Assembly (NCBI GenBank): GCA_022614805.1
Contig: JAKEHY010000030.1
Span: 1 to 53,720, forward strand
Length of the DNA: 53,720 nt
Origin: Candidatus Zixiibacteriota bacterium
Lineage (GTDB): Bacteria > Zixibacteria > MSB-5A5 > DSPP01
Direction of reading: 5' to 3'
Both the position numbers and the translations under genes were made by a program. This document shows, piece by piece, positions 41,426 through 51,169 of the stretch. Every line of letters begins with the position of its first letter. Position 1 is the stretch's first letter. A model generated the notes under the pieces. That model was not told the DNA's origin. It worked only from the letters and a program-made list of their open reading frames with translations, and ran no database searches.

Positions 41426-42083
41426 CAACTTTTTGGGATTTGCCTTTCGCCGCCTCGAACACCGCCGCCAGTTTGGCGGTCACGTTCTCCGGCGGCTGGT
41501 CGCCATTCACACGGACCAGCTTGCCCTGCTTTTCGTAGTAACGCATGACCGGAGAGGTCTGTTCCCGATAAACCGCGAGCCGTCTGGCGACCACTTCCGG
41601 CCGGTCGTCGGTGCGCGCCTCCAGCCGGGTCCCGCACCGGTCGCAGACACCTTCTTTTTTGGAGGGCAAGGTCTCCCGGTGGTAATTGGCCCCGCAGCCG
41701 GGGCAGGAAAGCCGCCCGGAGATGCGCCGGATGATGATTGCATCCGGCACCTCCAGCAAAACGGCTACGTCGACGGATAGGTTCCGCACCGCCAGCATGG
41801 CATCCAGGCCGACGGCCTGCTCCTCCGTTCGGGGAAACCCGTCCCACAGGTAGGCCACATCCGGTTTGAGATGGGAGGAGACCATCTCCAGAATCAGCTT
41901 GTCCGGCACCAGCTCCCCCTTCTCCATAAATTTTTTCGCTTCCATCCCCAGTTTGGTTTTGTTTTTCACTTCCTCGCGCAAAATGTCGCCGGTCGCCAGA
42001 TGCTGAAACCCGAGACGGTCGGCCAGGGCCGCCGCCTGGGTCCCCTTGCCGGAGCCGGGCGGTCCCAAAAGCACCGCCTGCAT
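41418..42083 (-). CDS. adk: adenylate kinase (zinc LID form)
   Basis: Interconverts AMP, ADP and ATP. 221 residues, the long form. P-loop GPPGSGKGTQ is at residues 7-16. The LID carries CPGC and CDRC, a structural zinc site. FPRTEEQA and DDRPEVVARRL complete the signature. It shares one base with secY. Confidence 0.96.
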   Translation of the reverse strand: MQAVLLGPPGSGKGTQAAALADRLGFQHLATGDILREEVKNKTKLGMEAKKFMEKGELVPDKLILEMVSSHLKPDVAYLWDGFPRTEEQAVGLDAMLAVRNLSVDVAVLLEVPDAIIIRRISGRLSCPGCGANYHRETLPSKKEGVCDRCGTRLEARTDDRPEVVARRLAVYREQTSPVMRYYEKQGKLVRVNGDQPPENVTAKLAAVFEAAKGKSQKVDG

Positions 42084-43402
42084 CAGCCCACCAGGCTCCG
42101 GCCGCGAATGCGCCCCTTTTTCATAAACCCTTCGTAGTGGCGCATCAGCAAATGGGATTCAATCTGCTGCAGGGTGTCCAGGGCCACGCCGACCACGATC
42201 AAAACCGACGTGCCGCCGAAATAGAAGGTGATGCCGAACCGGCGGATTAAAATTTCCGGGATGATGGCGATGAGGGCGAAAAAGATGGCCCCCGGCAGGG
42301 TGATGCGGGTCAAAACCCGGTCGATGTACTCGGAGGTTTTTTTGCCGGGGCGGATGCCGGGAATGAAGCCCCCCCCCTTGCGCATGTTGTCCGCCAGGTC
42401 GACCGGGTTGAAGACGATGGCGGTGTAAAAGTAGGCGAAGAAAACGATTAACAGGCCGTAGATGAGGGAGTAGGTGAAGCCGCCCGGGTTGAAAATGGCG
42501 TTGACCGCATCCACCACCCCTTCAATCGGCACGAAGCTGGCGAGCGTGGTGGGGGCGAACATGATCGACTGGGCGAAGATGATGGGGATGATGCCCGCGG
42601 TGTTGACCGAAAGGGGAATGTGGGTTGACTGCCCGCCGTAGATTTTCCGGCCGACCACCCGCTTGGCGTACTGCACCGGAATCCGGCGCTGGGCCCGGGT
42701 GACGGCGACTACGGCCGCGATCATGCCGACCATAATCAAAACCAAAAGCAGCTCGGAGAACAAATTCCGCCGCCCGGCGAAAAGCTCCTCCAGCTCCTGA
42801 ATCGTGCCGGGGAAAAAGCGGGCCACGATGCCGATGAAAATGATGAGCGAAATGCCGTTGCCGATTCCCTTGTCCGTGATTTGTTCCCCCAGCCACATTA
42901 TGAAAATGGTGCCGGCGGTGAAGGTGAGCATAATCATCAAGGTAAAACCGAGCCCGGAGCTGGGCACGATGGGGAGCCCCCCGGCCGTCTGGGCCGCCAG
43001 GTACTGGGCCGTGCCGAACGACTGGGCCGCCGCCAACAAAACCGTTCCGTAGCGGCTGTACTGCACGATTTTTTTCCGTCCCTCTTCCCCCTCCTTTTGC
43101 AGCCGTTGGAAGTAGGGGACGACGGCGGTCAGAAGCTGCATAATGATGGAGGAGGAGATGTAGGGCATTATCCCGAGGGCGAAAATGGACATCTTGACGA
43201 AGGCGCCGCCGACAAAAAGGTCGTAGAGGCCGAAAAGTCCCCCCCCGCCGCCGGTGGCGAAAAACTGGGAAAGGGCCTGCGAGTCGATGCCCGGCGCCGG
43301 AATGTGGCCGCCGATGCGGTAGACCACGAGCAGGGCCACGGTGAAGAGCAGCCGGTCGCGCAATTCCTTGATTTTGAAAATCGAGCCGACGGCGCTAAAC
43401 AT
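42083..43402 (-). CDS. secY: protein translocase subunit SecY
   Basis: 439 residues with ten membrane helices, the central channel of the Sec translocon. Typical stretches are RIGGHIPAPGID at the first loop and MRHYEGFMKKGRIRGR at the end. It overlaps rplO by eight bases. Confidence 0.97.
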   Translation of the reverse strand: MFSAVGSIFKIKELRDRLLFTVALLVVYRIGGHIPAPGIDSQALSQFFATGGGGGLFGLYDLFVGGAFVKMSIFALGIMPYISSSIIMQLLTAVVPYFQRLQKEGEEGRKKIVQYSRYGTVLLAAAQSFGTAQYLAAQTAGGLPIVPSSGLGFTLMIMLTFTAGTIFIMWLGEQITDKGIGNGISLIIFIGIVARFFPGTIQELEELFAGRRNLFSELLLVLIMVGMIAAVVAVTRAQRRIPVQYAKRVVGRKIYGGQSTHIPLSVNTAGIIPIIFAQSIMFAPTTLASFVPIEGVVDAVNAIFNPGGFTYSLIYGLLIVFFAYFYTAIVFNPVDLADNMRKGGGFIPGIRPGKKTSEYIDRVLTRITLPGAIFFALIAIIPEILIRRFGITFYFGGTSVLIVVGVALDTLQQIESHLLMRHYEGFMKKGRIRGRSLVG

Positions 43403-43841
43403 TCAAAACTTCCGTCTTTCCACCGCGGGCTTCAATTTTCTCTTTGGCCAAACGGGAAAAGGCATGGGCGGCAATGACGAGATTGGGAGGGGGCTCGCCA
43501 TCCCCCAAAATTTTCACCGGACAATCGGCCCGCGCCAGAAGCCCGGCTTCCCGAAGGGCTTCCGGGCCGACGGCGTCTGTCTTCTTCAAACGGGCCAAAT
43601 CGGAGAGGTTGACAATCTGATAAACTTTTTTATCGAGCGACTTAAACCCCCGCTTGGGAACCCGCCGGTAAATCGGCATCTGCCCCCCCTCCCCGTACGG
43701 TTTGGAACGCCCGCCGGAGCGGGCCAGTTGTCCTTTGTGCCCGCGGGTGGAGGTTTTGCCATGGCCGGAGCCGGGCCCCCGTCCCACCCGCTTCCGCTTT
43801 TTTGCCGCCCCCTTCGGCGGCTGCAATTCGGAAAGACGCAT
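43395..43841 (-). CDS. rplO: 50S ribosomal protein L15
   Basis: 148 residues. The N-terminus RVGRGPGSGHGKTSTRGHKG is the glycine/basic rRNA-binding tail typical of L15. Its ATG shares one base with the rpmD stop (TAATG). Confidence 0.95.
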   Translation of the reverse strand: MRLSELQPPKGAAKKRKRVGRGPGSGHGKTSTRGHKGQLARSGGRSKPYGEGGQMPIYRRVPKRGFKSLDKKVYQIVNLSDLARLKKTDAVGPEALREAGLLARADCPVKILGDGEPPPNLVIAAHAFSRLAKEKIEARGGKTEVLNV

Positions 43842-44020
43842 TACACCCGCTCCACGCTCAAAAGATGCCGCACGGCGTACACCATTCCCCGAATCTGGGG
43901 GGAGTCGCTGCGGATGACGGTCTGGTTCGTTTTCCGCAACCCCAGCGCATGGGCGACTTTGCGATGCACCTCTTTTTCCCCCGCGAGGCCCCGTTTCAAC
44001 GTAATTCTCAACTTAGACAC
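43841..44020 (-). CDS. rpmD: 50S ribosomal protein L30
   Basis: 59 residues with a GTG start, read directly: [13 protein letters not shown], then [13 protein letters not shown] and [16 protein letters not shown]. The start overlaps the rpsE end by eight bases and the stop overlaps rplO by one. Confidence 0.94.
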   Translation of the reverse strand: MSKLRITLKRGLAGEKEVHRKVAHALGLRKTNQTVIRSDSPQIRGMVYAVRHLLSVERV

Positions 44021-44534
44021 CGGCCGCCTCCTCGGTCTCTTTCAGTTTCGATTTCTCCACAAAATGGCGCATCACGGAAAGCCCGTTCAAAGTCGCCTTG
44101 ACCACGTTGTGGGGGTTGGCGGAGCCGAGCGACTTGGTCAAAATGTCCTGCACCCCGGCGACTTCCAAAACCGCCCGCACCGGCCCGCCGGCAATCACGC
44201 CGGTGCCCGGCGAGGCGGGACGCAAAAGCACCCGCGCCGAACCGAAGGCGCCGATGACCTGGTGGGGAAGGGTTCCTTCCACGAGCGGAACTTTCAACAT
44301 CTCCTTGCGGGCCGCCTCGTGCCCCTTGCGGATGGCGTCCGCCACTTCCCCCGCTTTGCCGAGGCCCACGCCGACCTGCCCCTTTTTGTCGCCGACCGCC
44401 ACCAGGGCGGTGAAGGAAAAACGCCGCCCCCCCTTGACCACCTTGGCGACCCGGTTGACGTGTATCACCCGCTCTTCAAACTCCAGGGGGGTTTGTTCGA
44501 ACCCTTCATCCCTCCGTTCCCTTCTCGGTTTCAA
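44013..44534 (-). CDS. rpsE: 30S ribosomal protein S5
   Basis: 173 residues. Double-stranded-RNA-binding-like N-terminal part ([20 protein letters not shown]) and S5 C-terminal part ([20 protein letters not shown]). It overlaps rplR by four bases and rpmD by eight. Confidence 0.96.
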   Translation of the reverse strand: MKPRRERRDEGFEQTPLEFEERVIHVNRVAKVVKGGRRFSFTALVAVGDKKGQVGVGLGKAGEVADAIRKGHEAARKEMLKVPLVEGTLPHQVIGAFGSARVLLRPASPGTGVIAGGPVRAVLEVAGVQDILTKSLGSANPHNVVKATLNGLSVMRHFVEKSKLKETEEAAGV

Positions 44535-44905
44535 AACTTAAGCCCTCCTTCGCGCGCCCCTTGGGCCAGCTGCCTCACCCGGCCGTGGTAGCGGTAGCGG
44601 TTGCGGTCAAAAACCACTTTTTCTATCCCTTTGGAGCGGGCCAGCTCCGCGAGCGCCTTTCCCAGCATTTTGGCCCGGGCGCTTTTCGTGGCCGGACCGG
44701 CCAGTTTCTCCCGCACCGCGGATGAAAGGGTGGAAAGGCTGGTCAACGTTTTTCCGTTCACGTCATCCACCAGCTGGGCGTACAGTTGCTTCAAGCTGCG
44801 AAAAACCGAAAGGCGCGGCTTTTGGGGCGTGCCGAAGATTTTGGCCCGCACCCGTTTTTTTCTCCGCTCCGATTTCTCCTCTTGTAATTTGCTTCCTTCT
44901 GCCAT
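44531..44905 (-). CDS. rplR: 50S ribosomal protein L18
   Basis: 124 residues. RPRLSVFRS-type stretch ([20 protein letters not shown]) and the end [19 protein letters not shown] are canonical. A 5S rRNA-binding protein. Six bases separate it from rplF. Confidence 0.95.
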   Translation of the reverse strand: MAEGSKLQEEKSERRKKRVRAKIFGTPQKPRLSVFRSLKQLYAQLVDDVNGKTLTSLSTLSSAVREKLAGPATKSARAKMLGKALAELARSKGIEKVVFDRNRYRYHGRVRQLAQGAREGGLKF

Positions 44906-44911
44906 ACGCTC

Positions 44912-45448
44912 TTATGCCGCCGTCTTGCCGGCCTTGCGGCGGATTTTTTCCCCTTCGTACTGGATTCCCTTCCCCTTGTACGGCTCCGGCGGCCGCAGGC
45001 CGCGGATTTTCGCCGCCACCTCCCCGACCAGTTCCCGGTCCACGCCGGAGACGACCACCCGGGTCTGGTTTTCGACGGTGATTTTGATTCCCTCCGGCGG
45101 GCGGATGAGAATCGGATGGGAATATCCCAAAGAAAAACTGACCAGTTTGCCGGATGCCTCGGCCCGGTAGCCGACTCCGACGATGAGCAAAACTTTGGAA
45201 AACTCTTTGAAAACGCCGGTGACCATGTTCGCCAGAAGCGCCCGGGAGAGGCCGTGCAGGCTCTTGTGCAGGCGCGACTCCCCGTTGCGCCGGACGACCA
45301 ACTTTCCGTCCGACTGCTCCACGCTTACTTCCGGACGGAAGCTGCGGGTCAAACTCCCCTTGGGACCTTTCACGCTCACCTCCGTTCCGGCAATGTTGAC
45401 GGAGACTCCGGTCGGAACGGCAACCGGCAATTTTCCTATACGCGACAT
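44912..45448 (-). CDS. rplF: 50S ribosomal protein L6
   Basis: 178 residues, two L6 domains, starting MSRIGKLPVAVPTGV and ending with the PPEPYKGKGIQY signature near the C-terminus. Confidence 0.96.
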   Translation of the reverse strand: MSRIGKLPVAVPTGVSVNIAGTEVSVKGPKGSLTRSFRPEVSVEQSDGKLVVRRNGESRLHKSLHGLSRALLANMVTGVFKEFSKVLLIVGVGYRAEASGKLVSFSLGYSHPILIRPPEGIKITVENQTRVVVSGVDRELVGEVAAKIRGLRPPEPYKGKGIQYEGEKIRRKAGKTAA

Positions 45449-45452
45449 ATTT

Positions 45453-45845
45453 TCACCAGACCTGCAGCAAAACCTCTCCCCCCACTCCCTGCCTCAACGC
45501 TTCCGGGTGGGCCAAAACCCCCCTCGAGGTTGAAACCACCGTCATTCCCAGCCGGCGTCCGAAGGTGGCCAGCCTTTCCGTATCGGCGTAAACCCGGCGT
45601 CCCGGTTTGGAAACCCGTTTCAGACCGGTAATCATCGGCACTCCTTCCTTGCCGAAGCGCAAAGCCGCCCGTAAAACCGGCTTTTTTTCCCCCAGCCGGG
45701 CATAGCCGCGGATGTAGCGGTGTTCGTACAAAACTTTCAAAATTGCTTCCCGCAGGCCCGAATAGGGGAACTCCACCCGCACTTGGCGGGCTTTGTTGGC
45801 GTTGCGCAGCCGCGTGAGCATATCCGCGACCGGGTCGGTCATCAT
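45453..45845 (-). CDS. rpsH: 30S ribosomal protein S8
   Basis: 130 residues. Start DPVADMLTRLRNANKAR and end STSRGVLAHPEALRQGVGGE are typical. Two adjacent ATGs (45845, 45842) are possible. In E. coli S8 is the spc-operon repressor. Confidence 0.96.
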   Translation of the reverse strand: MMTDPVADMLTRLRNANKARQVRVEFPYSGLREAILKVLYEHRYIRGYARLGEKKPVLRAALRFGKEGVPMITGLKRVSKPGRRVYADTERLATFGRRLGMTVVSTSRGVLAHPEALRQGVGGEVLLQVW

Positions 45846-45846
45846 C

Positions 45847-46032
45847 TTACCAGCTCGCTTTCACCACGCCGGGAATTTCCCCCGCCAGGGCCATCTGGCG
45901 GAAGCAGATTCGGCAGATGCCGAACTTGCGCAGAAAACCGCGCGCCCGCCCGCAGCGCCAGCAGCGGTTGTGGCGCCGCACGGCGAATTTCGGCGTCTTC
46001 TTCCATTTTTCAATCATACAGGTTCGGGCCAT
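45847..46032 (-). CDS. rpsN: 30S ribosomal protein S14, type Z
   Basis: 61 residues, the short zinc-binding form with cysteines 24, 27, 40 and 43 (CWRC ... CRIC). One base separates its stop from the rpsH start. Confidence 0.96.
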   Translation of the reverse strand: MARTCMIEKWKKTPKFAVRRHNRCWRCGRARGFLRKFGICRICFRQMALAGEIPGVVKASW

Positions 46033-46047
46033 CTTGTTTTGCCTTTC

Positions 46048-46815
46048 TTAACTCGCCTCTTTGGACACCCGTTTTGCGGCGGGCTTGGCCGGGCTGCCGA
46101 AGGAGGGTAGCCTAGTCGAAGCCCCGGGGGCGGCAAACGGCATTCCCAATTCCTTCAACAGTTGAAACCCCTCTTCGTCGGAGGGGGCCGTGGTCACCAA
46201 AGTCACGTTCATCCCCCGGATTTTTTCGATTTTGTCATAGTCTATTTCCGGGAATATAATCTGTTCCTTCAAACCGAGGGTGTAGTTTCCCCGGCCGTCG
46301 AAGCCGTCCGGAGGCAGCCCGCGGAAGTCCCGGATGCGGGGGACTGCCACGTTGGTCAGCCGGTCGAAAAATTCGTACATCACGTCCCCCCGCAAAGTGA
46401 CGGTCAAACCGATGGGGACGCCGGCCCGCAGCTTGAAGTTGGAAATCGACTTTTTGGCCCGGCGCACGGCCGGTTTGCGGCCGGTGATGGCGGAAAGCTC
46501 GGCGGCGGCGGAGTCCAGGGCTTTCGGATTGGCTAACGCTTCCCCCAAACCGATGTTCAAAACGATTTTGGAAAGCCGCGGCACGGCGAGGGGATTTTTT
46601 TTGCCGAGGCGGGCCGAAAGGGCCGGGATGACCCGGTCGCGATAGTGGACCAAAAGCCGCGGGACGACGCGCTGGCGCGGCGGGGCCGCCTCGGCGGGAG
46701 CCGCGGCTCCCTTCGCTTCCTTTTCTTTCGATTCCTTGGCCGGTTTTCCCTTGGGCGCTTTGGCCTGCGCCGGCTGGGCCGGTTGTTTTTTCTTTTCTTT
46801 CTCTTCCGCCATCAT
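46048..46815 (-). CDS. rplE: 50S ribosomal protein L5 with N- and C-terminal extensions
   Basis: 255 residues against a usual 180. The conserved L5 core runs from about residue 48 ([14 protein letters not shown]) to about 227 ([18 protein letters not shown]). The first 47 residues are low-complexity Lys/Glu/Ala/Pro and about 28 extra residues close the C-terminus. No in-frame ATG lies nearer the core, so the head is likely translated. No Shine-Dalgarno sequence is seen upstream, where an octamer array lies. L5 binds 5S rRNA. Confidence 0.93.
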   Translation of the reverse strand: MMAEEKEKKKQPAQPAQAKAPKGKPAKESKEKEAKGAAAPAEAAPPRQRVVPRLLVHYRDRVIPALSARLGKKNPLAVPRLSKIVLNIGLGEALANPKALDSAAAELSAITGRKPAVRRAKKSISNFKLRAGVPIGLTVTLRGDVMYEFFDRLTNVAVPRIRDFRGLPPDGFDGRGNYTLGLKEQIIFPEIDYDKIEKIRGMNVTLVTTAPSDEEGFQLLKELGMPFAAPGASTRLPSFGSPAKPAAKRVSKEAS

Positions 46816-46832
46816 TGTATTTGCTTATTTTT

Positions 46833-46920
46833 TGATTTGTTGATTTTGTGATTTAAAAATCAACAAATCATTAAATCATAAAATCACTCAATCTTCAAAT
46901 CTCTCAATCTCTAAATCATT
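46833..46920. repeat. 11-unit tandem octamer array with an inverted half, between rplX and rplE
   Basis: Three TGATTTNN octamers (46833-46856: TGATTTGT, TGATTTTG, TGATTTAA) run into eight (A/C)AATCNNN octamers (46857-46920) in exact 8-base register. The junction forms a perfect 15-pair hairpin, 46833-46847 with 46856-46870, loop of eight. The last unit overlaps the end of rplX and encodes its last two residues and stop. The array occupies the position where the rplE ribosome-binding site would be expected. Confidence 0.85.
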
Positions 46921-47234
46921 TCCCCGCAATTCTTGCAAACCCTCGCCCGGTCCGATTTTCCGATTCCGGAGGATTCCGAAACCCGCGTGCCGACGGCGGT
47001 CGGCTGGGAGCACTTGGGACAGACCAGCCGGACGTTGGAAATATGCATCGAACGCTCCCGCTGGATGATGCCCCCTTTCGGGTTTCGTTGAGTGGGGCGG
47101 GAATGCCGTTTGATTAAGGTGGTTCCCTCCACCACCACCCGGTTTTTTTCCGGAAAAACCTTCAGAATCTTTCCGGTTTTTCCCCGGTCCTCGCCGGTCA
47201 AAACTTTTACGACGTCTCCTTTTTTAACCCGCAT
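46911..47234 (-). CDS. rplX: 50S ribosomal protein L24 with C-terminal zinc ribbon
   Basis: 107 residues. KOW motif ([20 protein letters not shown]) is followed by two CxxC pairs (CPKC and CKNC) forming a zinc ribbon seen in many bacteria. The last codons lie inside an octamer repeat. It starts at the base next to the rplN stop. Confidence 0.95.
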   Translation of the reverse strand: MRVKKGDVVKVLTGEDRGKTGKILKVFPEKNRVVVEGTTLIKRHSRPTQRNPKGGIIQRERSMHISNVRLVCPKCSQPTAVGTRVSESSGIGKSDRARVCKNCGEMI

Positions 47235-47603
47235 TTACAAAACCTCCGGCGCCAAAGAAATGATTTTGGTGAACTGGCGATCGCGCAGCTCCCGCGCCAC
47301 CGGCCCGAAAATGCGGGTGCCGCGGGGCTCCTTCTGCTCGTCGATTAAAACCGCGGCGTTGTCCGAAAAACGGATGTAGGAGCCGTCCTTCCGCCGGATT
47401 TCCCGCCGGGTGCGCACCACCACGGCACGGACGACGTCCGATTTTTTGACCGGGGCGCCGGCGATCGCCTCCTTGACCGTGCCGACGATGATGTCCCCCA
47501 CCCGGGCGTAGCGCTGGCCGGAATGCCCCAGAATGCGGAAGCAGCGCACGATGCGGGCGCCGGAGTTGTCCGCCACGGTCAAGCGGGTGTATTCCTGGAT
47601 CAT
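47235..47603 (-). CDS. rplN: 50S ribosomal protein L14
   Basis: 122 residues, exact family length. [17 protein letters not shown] opens it and [14 protein letters not shown] is conserved. Its start overlaps the rpsQ end by four bases. Confidence 0.97.
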   Translation of the reverse strand: MIQEYTRLTVADNSGARIVRCFRILGHSGQRYARVGDIIVGTVKEAIAGAPVKKSDVVRAVVVRTRREIRRKDGSYIRFSDNAAVLIDEQKEPRGTRIFGPVARELRDRQFTKIISLAPEVL

Positions 47604-47863
47604 TTCGAGCGCTCCAGAATTTCCACCACCCGCCAGCGCACGAGTCGCGAAAGCGGCCGGGCCTCCATCACCCGGACTTTGTCCCCCTCCTTGGCCCCCA
47701 AGAGGTCGCGGGCGTAGAGCTTGGTTCTCCGCCGAACCACCTTTTCATAGCCGGGATGGCGGAAGGTGCGATCCACCCCCACCACCACCGTTTTCTGCAT
47801 CCGGGCCGAAAGCACCACCCCCACCCGGCTCTTGCGCTCGTTGCGGCTCGTTTTTTCGACCAT
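47600..47863 (-). CDS. rpsQ: 30S ribosomal protein S17
   Basis: 87 residues, OB fold; [19 protein letters not shown] and [18 protein letters not shown] are canonical. Two bases separate it from rpmC. Confidence 0.96.
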   Translation of the reverse strand: MVEKTSRNERKSRVGVVLSARMQKTVVVGVDRTFRHPGYEKVVRRRTKLYARDLLGAKEGDKVRVMEARPLSRLVRWRVVEILERSK

Positions 47864-47865
47864 AC

Positions 47866-48117
47866 CTAACTTTTCTTCCCGCCCGTTTTTTCGGTTATCG
47901 AGGCGGGCTCGGCCAGCCGCCGCAGACCCCGCTCATGTTCCCGCAAAACGGTTTTAATGCGCGCCATCTGCCGGCGCAGGGTGCGCAGCCGGACGGGGTT
48001 GTCCAGCTCCTTGCTGGAGCGGGAAAGGCGCAGGTTGAAAACCTCCTCCTTGTGCTCCGCCAGCTTCTGCATCAGTTCTTCGCGGGAAAGCTCCCGCAGC
48101 CGTTCCAGCTTTTCCAT
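47866..48117 (-). CDS. rpmC: 50S ribosomal protein L29
   Basis: 83 residues, helical hairpin (LRELSREELMQKLAEHKEEV, LRTLRRQMARIKTVLRE), slightly longer than usual with a basic tail. Shares one base with rplP. Confidence 0.94.
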   Translation of the reverse strand: MEKLERLRELSREELMQKLAEHKEEVFNLRLSRSSKELDNPVRLRTLRRQMARIKTVLREHERGLRRLAEPASITEKTGGKKS

Positions 48118-48539
48118 TATCCCATTCCGGTTTCGGCCCGGGAGACGAAGCGGCTTTTAATCGGCAGTTTCCGTCCCGCCAGGGTCAGGGCCTCCTTGGC
48201 CAAATCGAGCGGCACGCCCTCCAACTCGAAAAGCACCCGCCCCGGCTTCACCACCGCCACCCAGTATTCCGGATTCCCTTTTCCCTTCCCCATCCGGGTC
48301 TCGGCCGGTTTGACCGTGACCGGCTTGTCCGGAAAAATGCGAATCCAGACTTTTCCACCCCGCTTGATGTAGCGGGTCAGGGCGACGCGGGCGGCCTCAA
48401 TCTGTTTGTTGGTAATCCAGGCCGCCTCCAAGGCTTTCAGCCCGTACTCGCCGAAAGCCACGGTGGCCCCCCGGTAGGACTTTCCCCGCCGGCGGCCGCG
48501 TTGCTGCTTCCGGTATTTGACCCGTTTGGGCAAAAGCAT
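48117..48539 (-). CDS. rplP: 50S ribosomal protein L16
   Basis: 140 residues. [16 protein letters not shown] and [20 protein letters not shown] are diagnostic. Shares one base with rpsC. Confidence 0.97.
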   Translation of the reverse strand: MLLPKRVKYRKQQRGRRRGKSYRGATVAFGEYGLKALEAAWITNKQIEAARVALTRYIKRGGKVWIRIFPDKPVTVKPAETRMGKGKGNPEYWVAVVKPGRVLFELEGVPLDLAKEALTLAGRKLPIKSRFVSRAETGMG

Positions 48540-49417
48540 TACGATTTATCCTTTTCAGAAGCCGAAGCCTCTTTCAAACTCTCTGTCGTTGGCTTGGCTG
48601 GCGTAGAACCGGCTGGCCTCTCCCTCGGCTCCGGGGGACGGGCTTCCCGTCTTCCTCCCGAACGGTCGGGACCCCGTCCCTGCCGACCTCCCCGCCGTTC
48701 CGGCCGCGGCCCTCTTTCCTCCCGCCGGTCCCGCCCCCGGCGGCCATCCTCCTCGGCCCGCATTGTCGGACGATGTTCTTCGGCTCCCTGCCAGTCCAAA
48801 ACCTCGCCGCGGCAAATCCAGCATTTGACCCCGATGGTGCCGTAGGTGGTGTGGGCCGTTGCGGTGGCAAAATCGATGTCCGCCCGCAGGGTATGCAGCG
48901 GTACACGCCCTTCCATATATTTCTCGCTGCGGGCAATCTCGGCCCCCGCCAGCCGCCCGCCGCAGATGATTTTTATTCCTTCGGCTCCCATCTTCCGGGC
49001 GGAGGCAATCGATTTCTTCATCGCCCGGCGGTAGGAGACCCGTCCCTCCAGCTGGCGGGCGATTCCTTCGGCCGTCAGCCGGGCGGAGAGCTCCGGGCGC
49101 TTCACTTCGACGATGTTGATGGTGATGTCTTTCTTGGTCAAAAGGGCCAGTTCCTCTTTCAGCTTGTCCACTTCCGCCCCCTTGCGGCCGATGACGATGC
49201 CGGGGCGGGAGGTGTGTATGTTCACCGTCACTTTGGTGGGGTAGCGCAGAATCTCGATTTCGGAAATTCCGGCGTTCTCCAGCCGGCGGTGGGTATAGCG
49301 GCGGATTAAGTTATCCTCCTGCAAAAGCTGGGAAACCCCCCGGGAGGCGAACCACTTGGAGCTCCAGGAGCGGATGACCCCCAGCCGCAGGCCGATCGGA
49401 TTGGTTTTCTGCCCCAT
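48539..49417 (-). CDS. rpsC: 30S ribosomal protein S3 with Arg/Gly-rich tail
   Basis: 292 residues against about 215-235. The KH domain ([18 protein letters not shown]) and S3 C-terminal domain are normal up to about residue 215. Then an Arg/Gly/Glu/Pro-rich tail of about 75 residues follows ([19 protein letters not shown]). The tail looks RNA-binding and disordered. Shares one base each with its neighbours. Confidence 0.95.
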   Translation of the reverse strand: MGQKTNPIGLRLGVIRSWSSKWFASRGVSQLLQEDNLIRRYTHRRLENAGISEIEILRYPTKVTVNIHTSRPGIVIGRKGAEVDKLKEELALLTKKDITINIVEVKRPELSARLTAEGIARQLEGRVSYRRAMKKSIASARKMGAEGIKIICGGRLAGAEIARSEKYMEGRVPLHTLRADIDFATATAHTTYGTIGVKCWICRGEVLDWQGAEEHRPTMRAEEDGRRGRDRREERGPRPERRGGRQGRGPDRSGGRREARPPEPRERPAGSTPAKPTTESLKEASASEKDKS

Positions 49418-49929
49418 TACGTTTTCGCCTTCTTGGTCTTAGCTTTCCCTGGCCGGGCAGGCTCTTCCACTTTTTTCTTCTCTTCCGGTTTTTCGGCTGC
49501 CGCAAGGGCACCGGCCGCTTTGGCCTCCGGTTTCGCCGGTTTGGCCGTTTTTGTTTTAATTGACGGCGACCTCGGCGCCTCCGCCTTCGGCTCGCCTTCC
49601 ACCACTACCGTTATGTGGCTGGTTCGTTTGCGGATGCGGTAGGCCCGCCCCATCGACACCGCCCGGAAGCGCTTCCAGATGGGGCCGCCGTCGACAAAGA
49701 GGGTTTTAATCCGCAAATCCTCCGGGTGAATTTTGGCGGTTCCTTCCTCCGCCAAGACGTTGGAGGCGGCCGATTTTATCGTCTTCTGCAAAGGCACCGC
49801 GGCCGCTTTGGGAACGAAGTTCAAAATCTCAATCGCCTCGTTCACGGGCTTTCCCCGCACCAGCTCCGCCACCCGGCGAAGCTTGCGGGCCGACATCCGC
49901 ACGAATCGGGCGCGCGAGGTCGCTTCCAT
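49417..49929 (-). CDS. rplV: 50S ribosomal protein L22 with Lys/Ala/Pro-rich tail
   Basis: 170 residues against about 110-115. The core ends near residue 113 ([17 protein letters not shown]); the remaining part is Lys/Ala/Pro/Glu-rich ([19 protein letters not shown]). The core hairpin lines the exit tunnel. Shares one base with rpsS. Confidence 0.95.
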   Translation of the reverse strand: MEATSRARFVRMSARKLRRVAELVRGKPVNEAIEILNFVPKAAAVPLQKTIKSAASNVLAEEGTAKIHPEDLRIKTLFVDGGPIWKRFRAVSMGRAYRIRKRTSHITVVVEGEPKAEAPRSPSIKTKTAKPAKPEAKAAGALAAAEKPEEKKKVEEPARPGKAKTKKAKT

Positions 49930-50306
49930 TACGACTCGCCTTTCTTCGCTTCAGGGGCTGGCGCGGCAGCCGGCGCCCCCGGACCTCCCCGCGGGCCTCC
50001 CCGGGGAGCGGCCGCCGCGGCGGCGGCTTCCGCCGCGACCCTGGACAACTTGCCCGAATGTCCCCGGAATGTCCGGGTGGGGGCGAACTCCCCTAACTTG
50101 TGGCCGACCATGTTCTCGGTTATGTAGACCGGGATGAACTTGTTGCCGTTGTGCACGGCGAAGGTGAAGCCGACGAACTCCGGCGGGATGGTACAGCGCC
50201 GCGACCAGGTTTTAATCACGGTCTTGACCCCCGTATCCGCCAGCTTCTTCACTTTTTCAAAAAGTTTCGGCTCGACAAAGGGCCCTTTTTTCAGCGAACG
50301 GGTCAT
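49929..50306 (-). CDS. rpsS: 30S ribosomal protein S19 with Ala/Gly/Pro-rich tail
   Basis: 125 residues against about 90. Core [15 protein letters not shown] to [19 protein letters not shown], then an Ala/Pro/Gly-rich tail. Four bases separate it from rplB. Confidence 0.95.
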   Translation of the reverse strand: MTRSLKKGPFVEPKLFEKVKKLADTGVKTVIKTWSRRCTIPPEFVGFTFAVHNGNKFIPVYITENMVGHKLGEFAPTRTFRGHSGKLSRVAAEAAAAAAAPRGGPRGGPGAPAAAPAPEAKKGES

Positions 50307-50310
50307 ACGG

Positions 50311-51138
50311 CTACTTCCGTCTCCTTAAGATGTACTTGTCCGAGGGGTTCTTCTTTCTCCTCGTTTTGTATCCTTTGGCCAGCTGTCCCCAGGGGCTGCA
50401 GGGATGCCGCCCGCCGGAGGATTTTCCTTCCCCGCCTCCCATCGGATGGTCGACCGGGTTTCTGGCGACGCCGCGCACGTGGGGGCGCCGCCCCAGCCAG
50501 CGGGAGCGTCCCGCTTTTCCGAGCGAAATGTTTTCGTGTTCCAGCATCCCCACCTGGCCGACGGTGGCGTAATTTTCCAACCGGACCAAGCGAATTTCTC
50601 CGGAGGGGAGACGCAAGTGGGCAAAATCCCCCTCCTTGGCCACCAATTGCACCAAGGCCCCGGCAGCGCGGGCCAGTTGACCCCCCCGGCCGGCTTTCAG
50701 TTCCACGTTGTGGACGACCGTTCCCAAAGGAAGCCGGGAAAGGGGCAAGGCATTGCCGACGGCAATCTCGGCCTCATCCCCCGCGGCAACCCGCTGGCCG
50801 GCCGAAAGCCCGTCCGGCGCCAGAATGTAGCGCTTTTCCCCGTCGGCGTAGTGCAAGAGCGCTATCCGGCAGGTGCGGTTCGGGTCGTATTCGATGGCCG
50901 CGACTTTGGCCGAAATCCCGCTTTTGTCGCGCCGCAGAAAATCCACCTTCCGGTAGGCCTGCCGGTGGCCGCCGCCGAGATAGCGGGAGGTCACCCGCCC
51001 CTTGTTGTTCCGCCCGCCGGACTTGCGCAAAGACTCCAGAAGCGATTTTTCCGGGACGGTCTTGGTCAGTTCGTCGAACCCGTACACCGTCTTGAAACGG
51101 GTTCCCGGCGTCACCGGCTTGAAACTTTTAATTCCCAT
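50311..51138 (-). CDS. rplB: 50S ribosomal protein L2
   Basis: 275 residues. [17 protein letters not shown] carries the conserved histidine region near the peptidyl-transferase centre; the N-terminal [19 protein letters not shown] is typical. Confidence 0.97.
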   Translation of the reverse strand: MGIKSFKPVTPGTRFKTVYGFDELTKTVPEKSLLESLRKSGGRNNKGRVTSRYLGGGHRQAYRKVDFLRRDKSGISAKVAAIEYDPNRTCRIALLHYADGEKRYILAPDGLSAGQRVAAGDEAEIAVGNALPLSRLPLGTVVHNVELKAGRGGQLARAAGALVQLVAKEGDFAHLRLPSGEIRLVRLENYATVGQVGMLEHENISLGKAGRSRWLGRRPHVRGVARNPVDHPMGGGEGKSSGGRHPCSPWGQLAKGYKTRRKKNPSDKYILRRRK

Positions 51139-51169
51139 ACTTAGAATGAACTCCGTTTATCTCGAATCA

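Noticed and set aside
11421-46920. A CRISPR array
   Set aside because: The tandem units are 7 or 8 bases with no spacers; no cas genes are in the window.
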